Shown here: one piece after another, positions 23,837 to 33,241 of the stretch | How the letters are laid out: each line of letters begins with the position of its first letter | Numbering within the stretch: position 1 is the stretch's first letter | Assembly (NCBI GenBank): GCA_964036045.1 | Contig: OZ038385.1 | Span: forward strand, 16,250,240-16,314,239 | From: Eutreptiella sp. 'Long Island Sound 2002' | Taxonomy: Eukaryota; Euglenozoa; Euglenophyceae; Eutreptiales; Eutreptiaceae | Direction: 5' to 3' | Length of the DNA stretch: 64,000 nt | Program-made: the position numbers and the translations under genes | The notes under the pieces: generated by a model | The model's input: only the letters and a program-made list of their open reading frames with translations | What the model was told of the DNA's origin: nothing | The model's database searches: none

Positions 23837-24023
23837 TTGATGCCTCAACACTTCAAGTGGAACAAATCCGAGACACACTTTCTCTCATGGTGCTTCAAGT
23901 AAGCTCTCGACAAACATAGGCACATATAGATGGTCTACTGGGTGCCAATCATGTCTCTGACACAAGATTCGCAGGCCCAGGAACCAACTTCGGAGGAAAC
24001 CTGAGCTTGGCACAAGACCTATT

Positions 24024-24550
24024 CTACACAGCATGGCAAATGTCACACGTGCCCGATCGTTGGCCACGAACTGCATTCTTCTTAATGGCATAATCGCAAC
24101 GGTAACATTGCATTTCCTTTTTCACCTGCACTTCCTTTTTCACCTTTTTTTTGGGTTGCTCTTCAAATGCAGCCTGGGCAAAAGGAGATGGAATACTAGA
24201 CAAATCTTGACTTACTGGGGCCTTGGCAGGTGTTGCTGGGGCGGCCCATGCACGAGAACGGTACGTCTCAAGATCATATACAATGCTCTCTTTCTCATTG
24301 AGCACATATATAGAAGGTTCTTTCTCACTCAATTGTGTCAATGGGAAGGTGGCATACTCCTCCTCCGTCAAATCAATGACGATCTTTGGACAAGATGGAG
24401 AAGGTGTCCTATCCTTCCGTTTCTTCTCTACTTTGATTGGACTGAGGCTAACACACACGACCTCACGCTTTGGTGACAAAGTGGCACTCTTAGGAGGAGC
24501 AAAAGTAGCAGTAGCAATAGAAGGTTCCGCTTTTACATCACCTTCCTTGA
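24024..24550 (-). CDS. SIM-like, lysine-rich, CxxC zinc-module protein fragment
   Basis: The minus-strand frame is open from about 24550, with no ATG near the beginning, so it probably starts at an acceptor. In order it shows KAEPS and FAPPK words; a basic 'VEKKRKDR' segment; 'IVIDLTEEE', a hydrophobic-acidic SUMO-interaction-like stretch; an Ala/Pro linker; 'PKKKVKKE', an NLS-like basic run; then 'MQCYRCDYAI' and 'GTCDICHAV', giving a four-cysteine module. The stop is at 24024. Another frame (23885-24091) continues with plausible protein sequence, so a frameshift or intron may hide the true C-terminus. Related to 13890-15327. Function unknown. Confidence 0.45.
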
Positions 24551-24680
24551 TGATTTGCTACATGCCCTAGGGATATTAGCAGATATCCGGGGCATATGAC
24601 CCAGGATATCACCGCTGCTGTATCCCGGGTCATATGCCCCGGATATCTGCGGATATCCTCGGGCCCATGCCCCGGATATA

Positions 24681-25253
24681 TCACCATGGGACACAAATTC
24701 CTCAATGAAAATATGAAAATAATTGAATAAATCAAAAAATAAATGGAAAAAAACCAAGAAATAAATGTACAAAAAAATGACTTTAGATCTTCTTAGAAAC
24801 CCCAACTTTAGAGTGCTTCTTGTGCCGTTTGTTATGTTGAATGTGTCTTGTGGTGTGTGGTTTTGTGTCGTACCGTGCCGTGTTGCAAAAAGCATCATTG
24901 CGAATTGTGGCTAGTATCATGTACAAGTTGCTTCATAGAAGCAATGGGCTGTTGTTGAGCAACAACAAGAATGGGCAACCGCTACTACTTCTGCCGCCAC
25001 AATAGATAGATGCTGCTTTGCTAGCCCAAGAGCAGCTGGCTTGGGGGGAGGGGGGGGGTATTTTTCACTTCCGTGTTGAACCTGTCTTACCCTTGTGAAG
25101 CAGACTTTCAACCAAGGCTTGCTAACAATTCAGTCAACTTTTGGGCAAAGACAAAATCAAATATGCAAACTGGCATTTTGATTTATGCTGATTGAAAATG
25201 GTCCGTAAAAGGTGCGTTTGCACTTTAGCCCGTTTTCATGCAAAAAAAATGCC
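24681..25253. other. No gene seen
   Basis: A/T-rich stretch around 24700-24780, a G run at 25040 and no domain-bearing frame. Confidence 0.45.
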
Positions 25254-25721
25254 GTTAATAGCCCGTTTTCACTTAGGACAACGGGTTAAACCTCTGCCAA
25301 AATGGGTTAATAGCCTTTTTTTTCGGCGAAAAAAAACGGGGTATGGATTCATAACCTGTTTTTTTCACCGAAACCACGGGTTGTGACCTGTTTTTAGCAC
25401 CGGGGGGGCTGCTGATTTAGCCTCTCAAGTACTTCAACGCAAATTGGTGTTCAAGGACTTGGCTCGACGTGCAGCCATGACTAAAGCTGCTAACTCACGG
25501 TTGCCATTGCGTGAGACTTCTAAGTACTTTAAAGTAAGGCCCAACACAATGATGGTGTATCACCAAGCAGTAAGGGACACTGCTCACAAAGTGGCATGCA
25601 TCCTGAGTGGACATTCTTCAGCCTCTAAGCCCGCGGGGCCTGGCCCCTTGGATGAGGACTTCCTTTTGGAAAGCACCTTGCTCGGTATCCCCGAGAAGAA
25701 TGTTGAGGTTGTCGCTGCTGT

Positions 25722-26187
25722 GTGATGTCACATACAATGGATGAAGTGTATGCATGATGAAGTGAAGACATCACACGTGTGCGCATGGCATGGCAAGGAA
25801 GCGCCAGGGATCCGTGCGACAGTGCGGAAGACAGCAGGGAAAGGACAACACAGTGGACCTCATAGGGATGTATGACACCGTATAGAGGTGTGGACAGCCC
25901 AGCTTTGGCCACGCGCGGCCATGGGGCGAAGAGGGGTAGAAAGGTGGGGTGGGTACGATTAAGAGGACAGGGGGACAGAGAAAACGGGACAGGGCAGGGG
26001 ATGCAACATGAAGCATCGGTGAGACCAATGTACCATGTACATGTGTACACCCACCACCCACACCCACTCCATCCCCAGCGCACAGTGCACTGTCCATCAT
26101 GTACCCAGCCTCCGAAATGTCATTTTGCTGACGACGCTTTTCTTCGTGTTCTGCTTGCCTGCTTGCACGTCCACAACTTCCGAGACA
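25722..26187 (+). repeat. Left terminal direct repeat (pseudo-LTR), 466 bp
   Basis: Identical by inspection to 32776-33241. It begins GTGATGTCAC and ends CGAGACA, so a TG...CA form is possible if the first G is target DNA. A pyrimidine/C-A rich segment lies at 26040-26090. I did not recognise a hammerhead ribozyme core, but could not exclude one. Confidence 0.95.
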
Positions 26188-26238
26188 TCTTGAGGACGAT
26201 TGGCGCTGTTAAAGCCATTCGAGTTCAACTCCAACAAC

Positions 26239-27930
26239 ATGTCAGATAACATCCCCAAGCAGAAACTGGCCAAATCGCTGTCGAAAGCCATCATGAAGGT
26301 ACTATCGGGCGAATCGGAAAAGACCAACCAGACCTCCAAACAGGCCCCGAAGAAGAGCACCAAGACCAAAGGAGGCGGGTCCAGGGCGGGACAGCTAGTC
26401 CCATACCATCCGGCAGACGCGACTATGACCCATGCTGCAGGAGAACAAGGGTCTAAGCCGAGTGCACCACCGCGAAAATGGACAACCAAAGGAGAGGAAG
26501 GCGTAGAAGGAGCACAGAAGCAAGCATGGGCGACACACAACCCGTGCTACCTCTGCGGACGGTTTGGCCACAGGTCTGCAGAGCATGATGAAATGCCCAG
26601 AGGTCCCTGGGCACCGGACGACAAAGCACGCTGGGAGCTATACCAGAAGCTGTGGAGACACATGAGAACACATATCGACTATAGCAAGCACAGAAACGAA
26701 GTGGCTGCGAAGGTTGGTGTTCCCATGGGCGACGCTCAGTCCATGGACGACGAGAGCTTCTACTCCCTGCTGCTCAGACGTAAAGCCAACCTGCCCGAAT
26801 GGGACACAGGTGCCATGCCGACTCACGACCAAGGCACCACGTCATCGTCATCATCGACTCCGCAGATCGCTGCCAACGTTACCACTACGCCCTCAGCGTC
26901 GTTTGCCATCGGATCTGGCGAAGAAGCCGAAGACCACAGCACCCGCAAGAGGAAAAAACCAGGTCTGAAGGCCAAGCGGAAGCAAAAGGACACGGGGGTC
27001 GGGGGAGAAGGGCAGCAACTTATCGCCTTCAAGCCGCCGTCTGGCCCGATTGATATGACATTCGGACCACAGGATGTACCACCGTCTCTGAAAGGCCGGA
27101 CGACGAACAATACGCTGACTCCACCACACCCATGTGTCAGTGTCCCCCTGCACACACTGGAGGATCGGGTGACAAAGGTCGAGGGCAATATCACCCGGCT
27201 CCAGAATGACTCCGCCGTTACCCTCAAGCTGCTGATGCTGTCCCTCACCAAGGACCCGAACAAACAGCTCACCATGGAGGAAGTGTCCGCCGAAATGGCC
27301 AACGCACGCCAGGGCCTGACCCTGGAAGCGCCACCTCCATCTGGTGATGATGATGCTGACATGACGCCAGGGAAACCCCCATCTGAAGCCGAGGACGACA
27401 AACCGAAGGACGTTATGAAGCCCACATCCGCTGAGGAGCCAAGGAGGAACTCTCTGCGAAACACCTCGCCACCACCACAGGATCTGGACAAGGACACACC
27501 TGTGGCAGACTACCGCATTGCGGATATGGTCATGTTTATGGAGACCAAGGGAGCCAGGTTCAACAGAACTATCAGCAGGAGGAACGAAGCCCTCTACCTG
27601 CTGTCACACATCGCCGAAGAGGGACTCTACGCGGTCATCCAGGAGGAGAACGACGACCCGAGCTCAGCGGAAGACATGATCTGGGTGGTGAAACCGGTAC
27701 GGGCGCGGGGGCTCGTTGACAATGGCAAGGCCCAACTGGAGCTGTCATACGAGATCGAAGCGAAGCCGAGGCCCATTGATGAACTCCAAGAAGCTGTACC
27801 GACGGTACTCCCAGCGGAAGGCACATGGACGATTGATCCGACCAGGCTGTTCATACAGATCGAGACAGCATATGAAACCCTTTACTCACTGGACCCTGCA
27901 CGCAAGCGGCAGAAGTTGCAGGGACAGTAG
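26239..27930 (+). CDS. ORF1, zinc-knuckle Gag-like protein
   Basis: The first ATG in the frame is 26239 (MSDNIPKQ...), giving 563 residues; the frame is open 39 bases further upstream without an ATG. Visible features are a basic Lys-rich N-terminus, a single CCHH knuckle with 'CYLCGRFGHRSAEH' (C-x2-C-x4-H-x4-H) at about residues 95-108, a Ser/Thr-rich region, a basic KRKKPGLKAKRK patch at about 235, a probable coiled coil with 'LEDRVTKVEGNITRLQ' at about 305, then an acidic/proline linker and a globular C-terminus. Such proteins usually bind the element RNA and form particles. The call rests on the knuckle and the gene order. Confidence 0.7.
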   Translation: MSDNIPKQKLAKSLSKAIMKVLSGESEKTNQTSKQAPKKSTKTKGGGSRAGQLVPYHPADATMTHAAGEQGSKPSAPPRKWTTKGEEGVEGAQKQAWATHNPCYLCGRFGHRSAEHDEMPRGPWAPDDKARWELYQKLWRHMRTHIDYSKHRNEVAAKVGVPMGDAQSMDDESFYSLLLRRKANLPEWDTGAMPTHDQGTTSSSSSTPQIAANVTTTPSASFAIGSGEEAEDHSTRKRKKPGLKAKRKQKDTGVGGEGQQLIAFKPPSGPIDMTFGPQDVPPSLKGRTTNNTLTPPHPCVSVPLHTLEDRVTKVEGNITRLQNDSAVTLKLLMLSLTKDPNKQLTMEEVSAEMANARQGLTLEAPPPSGDDDADMTPGKPPSEAEDDKPKDVMKPTSAEEPRRNSLRNTSPPPQDLDKDTPVADYRIADMVMFMETKGARFNRTISRRNEALYLLSHIAEEGLYAVIQEENDDPSSAEDMIWVVKPVRARGLVDNGKAQLELSYEIEAKPRPIDELQEAVPTVLPAEGTWTIDPTRLFIQIETAYETLYSLDPARKRQKLQGQ

Positions 27931-27954
27931 GACGGGAGATAGGAATTCGATAAG

Positions 27955-28716
27955 ATGGATCAGCAGATCGCAGATCACCTGCAGATCCTCTATGCGAGAC
28001 AGCAAGAGGCCCTAGCAGCTGCTAAGGCTGAGCTGGACGACTTGCGACGATCAATATGCCAAAGTGCCAGTGAAGCCGTCATGCAAGAACGGCTCCAACC
28101 ACTGGCGACGCCCACACAGCTGAGCGAAAGCCCGTATGATGTGACGACGATGGCCGCAACAGCCAGGAGTGACCGCTGTACGCGTGCCGCAAGCGAATCG
28201 GATGAACGACGAGTGGCTACCCCACCAGAGGGCAGGCCCATCCGAGACTATATTGCGAATTTCCTGCCCACCATAGAGCTGGCGTCAAGACAATCGACCC
28301 TACATAATGTGATTGCAAGAGATAGAACGGCAGCCAGGCTATATCATGCATGGGACGAATGCGTTAGAATACGACACCTGCATGACTACCGAGAACCGCC
28401 GACGGAGGACCTCAATCAAGCATTTGCCGCATACAGTAAAGAGCTATCACCCGGTAACCTTGACAGACGAATGAGGGCAAGGCTGACCGGCGGTATGGAA
28501 GATTTTCTGACTGACGTCATTGGGATCGAAGTATCACTGGGGGCAAATCCTTTCACGACTCCAACGAACTGCTTCCTTCCCACGCAAGAGCTGAGGGTGG
28601 ACAACGATTCCCAGGGCATGTACAACCCCAACCTCCCCATACGATGTCTACTCTCCAAGCCCTACGATCGAGAAGGCGTTTGTGAGGACAGACGAATGGC
28701 GGCCAGATTCTTTTGA
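27955..28716 (+). CDS. ORF2, coiled-coil protein of unknown role
   Basis: Starts at ATG 27955, 24 bases after the ORF1 stop and in the same frame, so termination-reinitiation or readthrough is possible. The N-terminus (MDQQIADHLQ... through 'AKAELDDLRRS') is a likely coiled coil. The middle contains 'GRPIRDYIANFLPTIE' and 'ARLYHAWDECVRIRHL'. The last 26 residues look unlike the rest, whereas the +1 frame over the same bases reads as good protein ('PYDVYSPSPTIEKAF'). The real product therefore probably shifts into ORF3 near 28635. No family recognised. Confidence 0.55.
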   Translation: MDQQIADHLQILYARQQEALAAAKAELDDLRRSICQSASEAVMQERLQPLATPTQLSESPYDVTTMAATARSDRCTRAASESDERRVATPPEGRPIRDYIANFLPTIELASRQSTLHNVIARDRTAARLYHAWDECVRIRHLHDYREPPTEDLNQAFAAYSKELSPGNLDRRMRARLTGGMEDFLTDVIGIEVSLGANPFTTPTNCFLPTQELRVDNDSQGMYNPNLPIRCLLSKPYDREGVCEDRRMAARFF

Positions 28717-29149
28717 CGCACTGGACAAATTTGTAAGAGACAAGAGAGGGTTCCTGCTGATCATGCACGACCGTTCGATTAGCCCCACCTGGAGTAACTG
28801 GCTGCAAAAAATGGCCAACCAAGGGAAAGCGGGTATTTTTGCAGCCAACGACCGCATGAAGATGAGGGTCTACCTAGAGAGACCAGGGGGGCAAGAGCAG
28901 TGGACATGGATGCATGGGGTGTGGGAATTCTGGATTGTCAGAGGAGATGACCAGGGGTTGGGGAAGGGGATTGACAGCGAAAAGTTTTCTTTTGCGTGTT
29001 CACGAATTTTTGGGAGGATACACAGATGGGACCCAAATTCTTTCTGGAGGACCCTCAGTGACGAACCCCTCCCACCGAACTATGAGGAATCCACAAATAC
29101 CAAGGGCCAAGCCCAGAGCGAATCGTCACCACAGAGTGACACACAGTGA
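28682..29149 (+). CDS. ORF3, likely continuation of ORF2 after a frame change
   Basis: This frame has no ATG before 28763 and remains open upstream across the end of ORF2, with good protein sequence from about 28637. It contains 'TDEWRPDSFDALDKFV', 'FLLIMHDRSISPTWSNW' and 'WTWMHGVWEFWIV', a compact aromatic-rich domain I do not recognise, then a polar tail. It stops at 29149 within three copies of a 10-bp repeat (GTGACACACA-like, 29137-29163). Either a programmed +1 shift or a single-base lesion would join it to ORF2. Confidence 0.5.
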   Translation: MRTDEWRPDSFDALDKFVRDKRGFLLIMHDRSISPTWSNWLQKMANQGKAGIFAANDRMKMRVYLERPGGQEQWTWMHGVWEFWIVRGDDQGLGKGIDSEKFSFACSRIFGRIHRWDPNSFWRTLSDEPLPPNYEESTNTKGQAQSESSPQSDTQ

Positions 29150-29234
29150 CACACAGTGACACCAGACAGCATGGACCAGGGTCCAGGACTTCTGGGCAAA
29201 ATGGGACGAGGAGGCACAACGCAGGACCACCCTG

Positions 29235-32200
29235 ATGGCTGCCAGTCCCATCGACTGGCCCCAAGTAGAGAGCTCCCTGCGTGCGAGCAATGCCATGCTG
29301 CACACATCCCCAGACAGCAAACTGCGCAGGATAGCGCGGCTTGCAAAACTACCCCACAACACCCCCCTTGATCAGGATCAGATACTCATCTATGCCATGC
29401 TGGGCCCATGGTGCCCTTATGTCGGGCAACTGGGTGCCAGAGAGAAGCCACGCCCGCCCATACGCAGATGGAACGAACACTTCCAGCGAGCGAAAGCCCT
29501 GGCAGGAAAATATCTAGGACAGAAACACCGCAAGCTACGGCTCTTTAAAGGTTTTGGAAGGAACCCCTCCCTGCAGCGCGTCTTGGCCATGCACGGCCCA
29601 GCGACAGGTACGATTTTCCCCCTGCAAGCCGCAACCCCTGAAAATGCATGCCAACTTGAGAATGCATGGGAGACCACACTATCCCCGACCACCAACCAAA
29701 TCACCCCACAGATGGACTTCGCGAATGTCCTATGGGACACAGTGATTAACAAGACAGTGGCTCCAGGGAGGTGCAGGGATATGGCGTCGAAAGTGAACAC
29801 AGTGTTGACTGCACAACACAATGTGATTACAGCCGCGGAGTTGTGCAACCTGGTGGTGGTATCCAAAGGCCTCCTGAACCCTAACCAATACGAAAGACTA
29901 TGGCGCCTATGCACCCGCAGGGTGCATGCAGAGCTCCAGCTGACCATACCACGGAGATTGATGATTCCCATGCCTCCCCTCACAGACAGTCTGACCCAAC
30001 AGGTACAGACCTTTGTAAGAGCAGTTCTGCAACGTTCGACCGTCCCACAAACGGTGAAGCGTCTGGTGAGCTCAGTGGTGACCTGTGCACCTAAAGCAGT
30101 CAGACGTGTGGCTGATGTGCTCAAAGGGGGCGACAGGCTGAAGGCCCCACATTGGGTAGCACAACAGCTACCCTTCTATTCACAGTCAACGCAGATCATC
30201 TGGAGAGGGAAGGAGATGGGGTTTAAGGTGCAAGAATTCACCAAAAACCAACGAGACAATCTCTTGTACAGGATCAGACAGAGGCTACAGAATACGCAGT
30301 GCGCGTGCAAGAGTCTCATGGAACGACACCCGGTGCTAAAAAATGAAACGGGACATGTGGTATGCAGGACAGAGCTACAGTGGCAGGCGGTAGCATCACC
30401 AGAAATAGCACACATTTTGGCAGGACACGCCAGACAGGCCATCATCCCATCAGAGGAGGAGGTCAGTGCATGTGTCTCCAGCACGTTTGAAACGATTTCC
30501 AGCCTATTCTCCCCGAAAGAGGGCACAGAGGAAGCACACAGGACGTGCCCTTTTCCGCAGGCAATGATTGAGAAAGAACAGGAGCGCATGCTACGCATCT
30601 GCGAAGCACATTACTCACGACTTCGTGAGCTTAACCCAAACCTGACAGTGCAGAGAATACAGGAGATGGTGCAGGAGATACACCAACAGGGCCTGAGGGG
30701 AGGATGCTGGGACAAGCGCCTCTACCGCATGTATGGGGTATGCAGAATTCTCGAAGAGATACATGCGGTGGAGGACCTCATACTAGGGAAGAGATTTGTG
30801 GTATGGGGGTGGGGAGAATCTGAGAGGACAGCCAAAGCGGTGGCGCTCGACGAGATCCTGGAACGAGCCAGAAAGGGGGGGGTCCTGGAGCTTGCCACAG
30901 CGCACAACCTGGGACACCCCCAACACAATACACAGGATATGTGTCGCACAGCGCTTCTGAATGACATACAGACGAGAGAGAGCACAGGGCGAGAGGAAGG
31001 GAAGCAGGACAGGACGCCAGAGACAGTCCCGAGCGGCGGTCAGGTACGGCGCCGCACCAAGAACGCCAGGTATCACCCCCTCCCACCCAGAGCCTTCTCG
31101 ATCATGAAATGGAAAACAGATGTATTCAGGATACCACCACTGGTGAAGTGGAGGGATGTGTTTGCATTTACATCAGTAGTGGTACAAAGTTATGCAAAGC
31201 TGATAGGGAGATGTCTCAGACTACTGCTTGGCGAGATGTACGTTACCCTAGACACACTGGCGTTGCCAGTTATGCTAGGGGTCAGAGATGTGGTGCAAGC
31301 AGCCCGCAAAATTCAGCCAGACAGAACGAAAATGCATCTGCATGAGGCGGACATTGATGATATGTACTGGGAAATAGATAAGAACGAATGCCTGCATGCA
31401 ATCGATTTCGCTATCAGCAAGGTACGAAAGATGAGACGAGAAAAAACACTCACGTTTGCGCTACACAGGTCGGGAGATAAATCACTGGATCGAATAGGCT
31501 CATCAGTGTGTGATGACTTTTATCTTCTGACGGCCTCCGAGGTCAGCAAATTCGTGAGTTGGGATTTGTTCGAGAATACCATTGTAGTGTATGGCAGGCT
31601 TATCCTGCAACAAGGGCTGCGAGGAGTCCCCATTGGGGGCCACCTGGCAGGCCATTGTGCAGAGCTATGGGCCTGTGTTCGAGAGCATATTGCTTTTTCA
31701 ATGACTTCTGAGGACAGACAGGACAGACAGGAAGCCTGGCAAGCGGAGGTGAACCACCATAACACGGTCTTGCAGCCGCTTGTAACACTGCCGGGGGCAG
31801 ACACGTTTGTCAGCATGGAGAACACACAGAGTGCGGACCTGCTGGGGGACATCTGGGCGGCCAAGGACAGATACAGGGCTCGCCCTGAGGACGTTCGACA
31901 GCAGGGCCTGGGGGGTTGGTGGAACCCCTCCCTCAGACTACTAGCCTGGATGTCAGCCCATCAGACCGATATCCCCATCCTGTCGACTACCCTGTGGGAC
32001 TCAGCGCCAGGAGGGCGGGTTCAGCATATCCTGCGCCAGACCCCCCGGCGAGACGTAGAAAGGGCACGTGACTTCTTGTCACAGTTTGCCCCCTACGAGT
32101 TCGTCCTGGCAGAACTCGGCGTGACGGCCCCACAGACAGACCTGATGTATCCCTGTACCCTCCTGGCCCGGTTTCGGGACAATATCTACATTTTTTTGAT

Positions 32201-32771
32201 GAACATTCCAGATGAATGGAGAGCGGACGTACTAACCTGCGTGATGGCTCTCTTAAAGACCATCTACAATGTTCCACTGAAATGGGAGGTGCACGGCCCA
32301 ACAGTGGAATGGTGCGAGTGTGCCATACCACCTACAGGGCGTCTGCGGCTCCTTCGTAAAGGTGTTGTTCTGGACCTCACCAGTGAGGACCTGGGGTGGC
32401 GGGAGTGGGATCGGTGGTTGCCAGCCACGGCGCCGAACGCAGGAAAAGTCATCAAGGGACAAATGCCAGCCCTCATGCAAAAAAGTCTATGGTATGCGTT
32501 GTCATGGCAGGACGTCCATGACAACCTGCGATCACTTTTTTGGGGTCTGGGCTTTCACGCATACGCCGTGGCATGGTGGATGGCGCCAACGAACCGATTC
32601 CTGAACGCCAACGGCCTGAGGGGACGTTTTCCGGAAGCCCTGGTTGACCAATGGTACAAACAGGGCAGAGAGAGGGGCATGGCACTACGGGAAAAGCACA
32701 CAGAACCCCATGGGGCCAGAGCTACAGGACACCAAGCACACGGGGAAGAGGACAGCCATACGAGGGTATGA
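29235..32771 (+). CDS. GIY-YIG endonuclease / reverse transcriptase of Penelope-like element
   Basis: 1178 residues from ATG 29235. The frame is open back to 29160 with plausible protein, so an upstream fusion is possible. GIY-YIG region: 'ILIYAML' at 50-56, 'PYVGQLG' at 61-67, then R77/R78 and H82, with a candidate catalytic Glu at 142 or 146. A CxC motif (QCACKS) is at 356-358. RT motif A is 'ADIDDMYWEID' with Asp706; motif B is 'QGLRGVPIGG' at 793-802; motif C is 'RFRDNIYIF' with Asp982 and Asn983, where most RTs have a second Asp. The order nuclease-CxC-RT matches Chlamys/Naiad-type elements. The region between CxC and motif A is long enough to hold the finger insertion reported in that clade, but I cannot delimit it. 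The C-terminal 150 residues are basic, with no RNase H or integrase. It probably nicks target DNA and copies element RNA there. Confidence 0.8.
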   Translation: MAASPIDWPQVESSLRASNAMLHTSPDSKLRRIARLAKLPHNTPLDQDQILIYAMLGPWCPYVGQLGAREKPRPPIRRWNEHFQRAKALAGKYLGQKHRKLRLFKGFGRNPSLQRVLAMHGPATGTIFPLQAATPENACQLENAWETTLSPTTNQITPQMDFANVLWDTVINKTVAPGRCRDMASKVNTVLTAQHNVITAAELCNLVVVSKGLLNPNQYERLWRLCTRRVHAELQLTIPRRLMIPMPPLTDSLTQQVQTFVRAVLQRSTVPQTVKRLVSSVVTCAPKAVRRVADVLKGGDRLKAPHWVAQQLPFYSQSTQIIWRGKEMGFKVQEFTKNQRDNLLYRIRQRLQNTQCACKSLMERHPVLKNETGHVVCRTELQWQAVASPEIAHILAGHARQAIIPSEEEVSACVSSTFETISSLFSPKEGTEEAHRTCPFPQAMIEKEQERMLRICEAHYSRLRELNPNLTVQRIQEMVQEIHQQGLRGGCWDKRLYRMYGVCRILEEIHAVEDLILGKRFVVWGWGESERTAKAVALDEILERARKGGVLELATAHNLGHPQHNTQDMCRTALLNDIQTRESTGREEGKQDRTPETVPSGGQVRRRTKNARYHPLPPRAFSIMKWKTDVFRIPPLVKWRDVFAFTSVVVQSYAKLIGRCLRLLLGEMYVTLDTLALPVMLGVRDVVQAARKIQPDRTKMHLHEADIDDMYWEIDKNECLHAIDFAISKVRKMRREKTLTFALHRSGDKSLDRIGSSVCDDFYLLTASEVSKFVSWDLFENTIVVYGRLILQQGLRGVPIGGHLAGHCAELWACVREHIAFSMTSEDRQDRQEAWQAEVNHHNTVLQPLVTLPGADTFVSMENTQSADLLGDIWAAKDRYRARPEDVRQQGLGGWWNPSLRLLAWMSAHQTDIPILSTTLWDSAPGGRVQHILRQTPRRDVERARDFLSQFAPYEFVLAELGVTAPQTDLMYPCTLLARFRDNIYIFLMNIPDEWRADVLTCVMALLKTIYNVPLKWEVHGPTVEWCECAIPPTGRLRLLRKGVVLDLTSEDLGWREWDRWLPATAPNAGKVIKGQMPALMQKSLWYALSWQDVHDNLRSLFWGLGFHAYAVAWWMAPTNRFLNANGLRGRFPEALVDQWYKQGRERGMALREKHTEPHGARATGHQAHGEEDSHTRV

Positions 32772-32775
32772 GGGA

Positions 32776-33241
32776 GTGATGTCACATACAATGGATGAAG
32801 TGTATGCATGATGAAGTGAAGACATCACACGTGTGCGCATGGCATGGCAAGGAAGCGCCAGGGATCCGTGCGACAGTGCGGAAGACAGCAGGGAAAGGAC
32901 AACACAGTGGACCTCATAGGGATGTATGACACCGTATAGAGGTGTGGACAGCCCAGCTTTGGCCACGCGCGGCCATGGGGCGAAGAGGGGTAGAAAGGTG
33001 GGGTGGGTACGATTAAGAGGACAGGGGGACAGAGAAAACGGGACAGGGCAGGGGATGCAACATGAAGCATCGGTGAGACCAATGTACCATGTACATGTGT
33101 ACACCCACCACCCACACCCACTCCATCCCCAGCGCACAGTGCACTGTCCATCATGTACCCAGCCTCCGAAATGTCATTTTGCTGACGACGCTTTTCTTCG
33201 TGTTCTGCTTGCCTGCTTGCACGTCCACAACTTCCGAGACA
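32776..33241 (+). repeat. Right terminal direct repeat (pseudo-LTR), 466 bp
   Basis: Identical by inspection to 25722-26187. The flanking host ORF resumes at 33242. Confidence 0.95.

Larger units (their letters stand above)
23471..24680. mobile_element. Element bounded by 118-bp GATATCC-rich inverted repeats
   Basis: Arms 23471-23587 and 24563-24680 are reverse complements at roughly 80% identity by eye, sharing words such as 'GGCCCGAGGATATCC' and 'GGTGATATCCTGGGT'. Each arm is itself rich in the palindrome GATATC. Between them a minus-strand gene fragment (24024-24550) is intact over about 150 codons. The arrangement parallels the element at 13672-15446. No target duplication was identified. 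Confidence 0.55.
25722..33241 (+). mobile_element. Complete N-terminal-endonuclease Penelope-like retroelement
   Basis: A 7520-bp unit flanked by identical direct repeats with four plus-strand ORFs: zinc-knuckle ORF1, two middle ORFs and a GIY-YIG/reverse-transcriptase protein. I see no aspartic protease, RNase H or integrase, which argues against Ty1, Ty3 or Pao elements. Penelope-like elements carry pseudo-LTRs and a GIY-YIG nuclease. The clade with the nuclease N-terminal, joined to RT by a CxC motif, is known from green algae, spike mosses, slime molds and invertebrates (Chlamys, Naiad). Identical terminal repeats and long open frames suggest a recent insertion. The interior ends with a purine-rich stretch (GAGGGTATGAGGGA) and the RT stop lies five bases before the right repeat. 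Confidence 0.8.

Noticed and set aside
26200-26238. Extension of ORF1 to the TTG at 26200
   Set aside because: A eukaryotic element should start at ATG; the first in frame is 26239.
25722-33241. Classical Ty1/Ty3-type LTR retrotransposon
   Set aside because: Terminal repeats are present, but I find no protease, RNase H or integrase and no 4-6 bp target duplication, while a GIY-YIG domain and a CxC motif are present.
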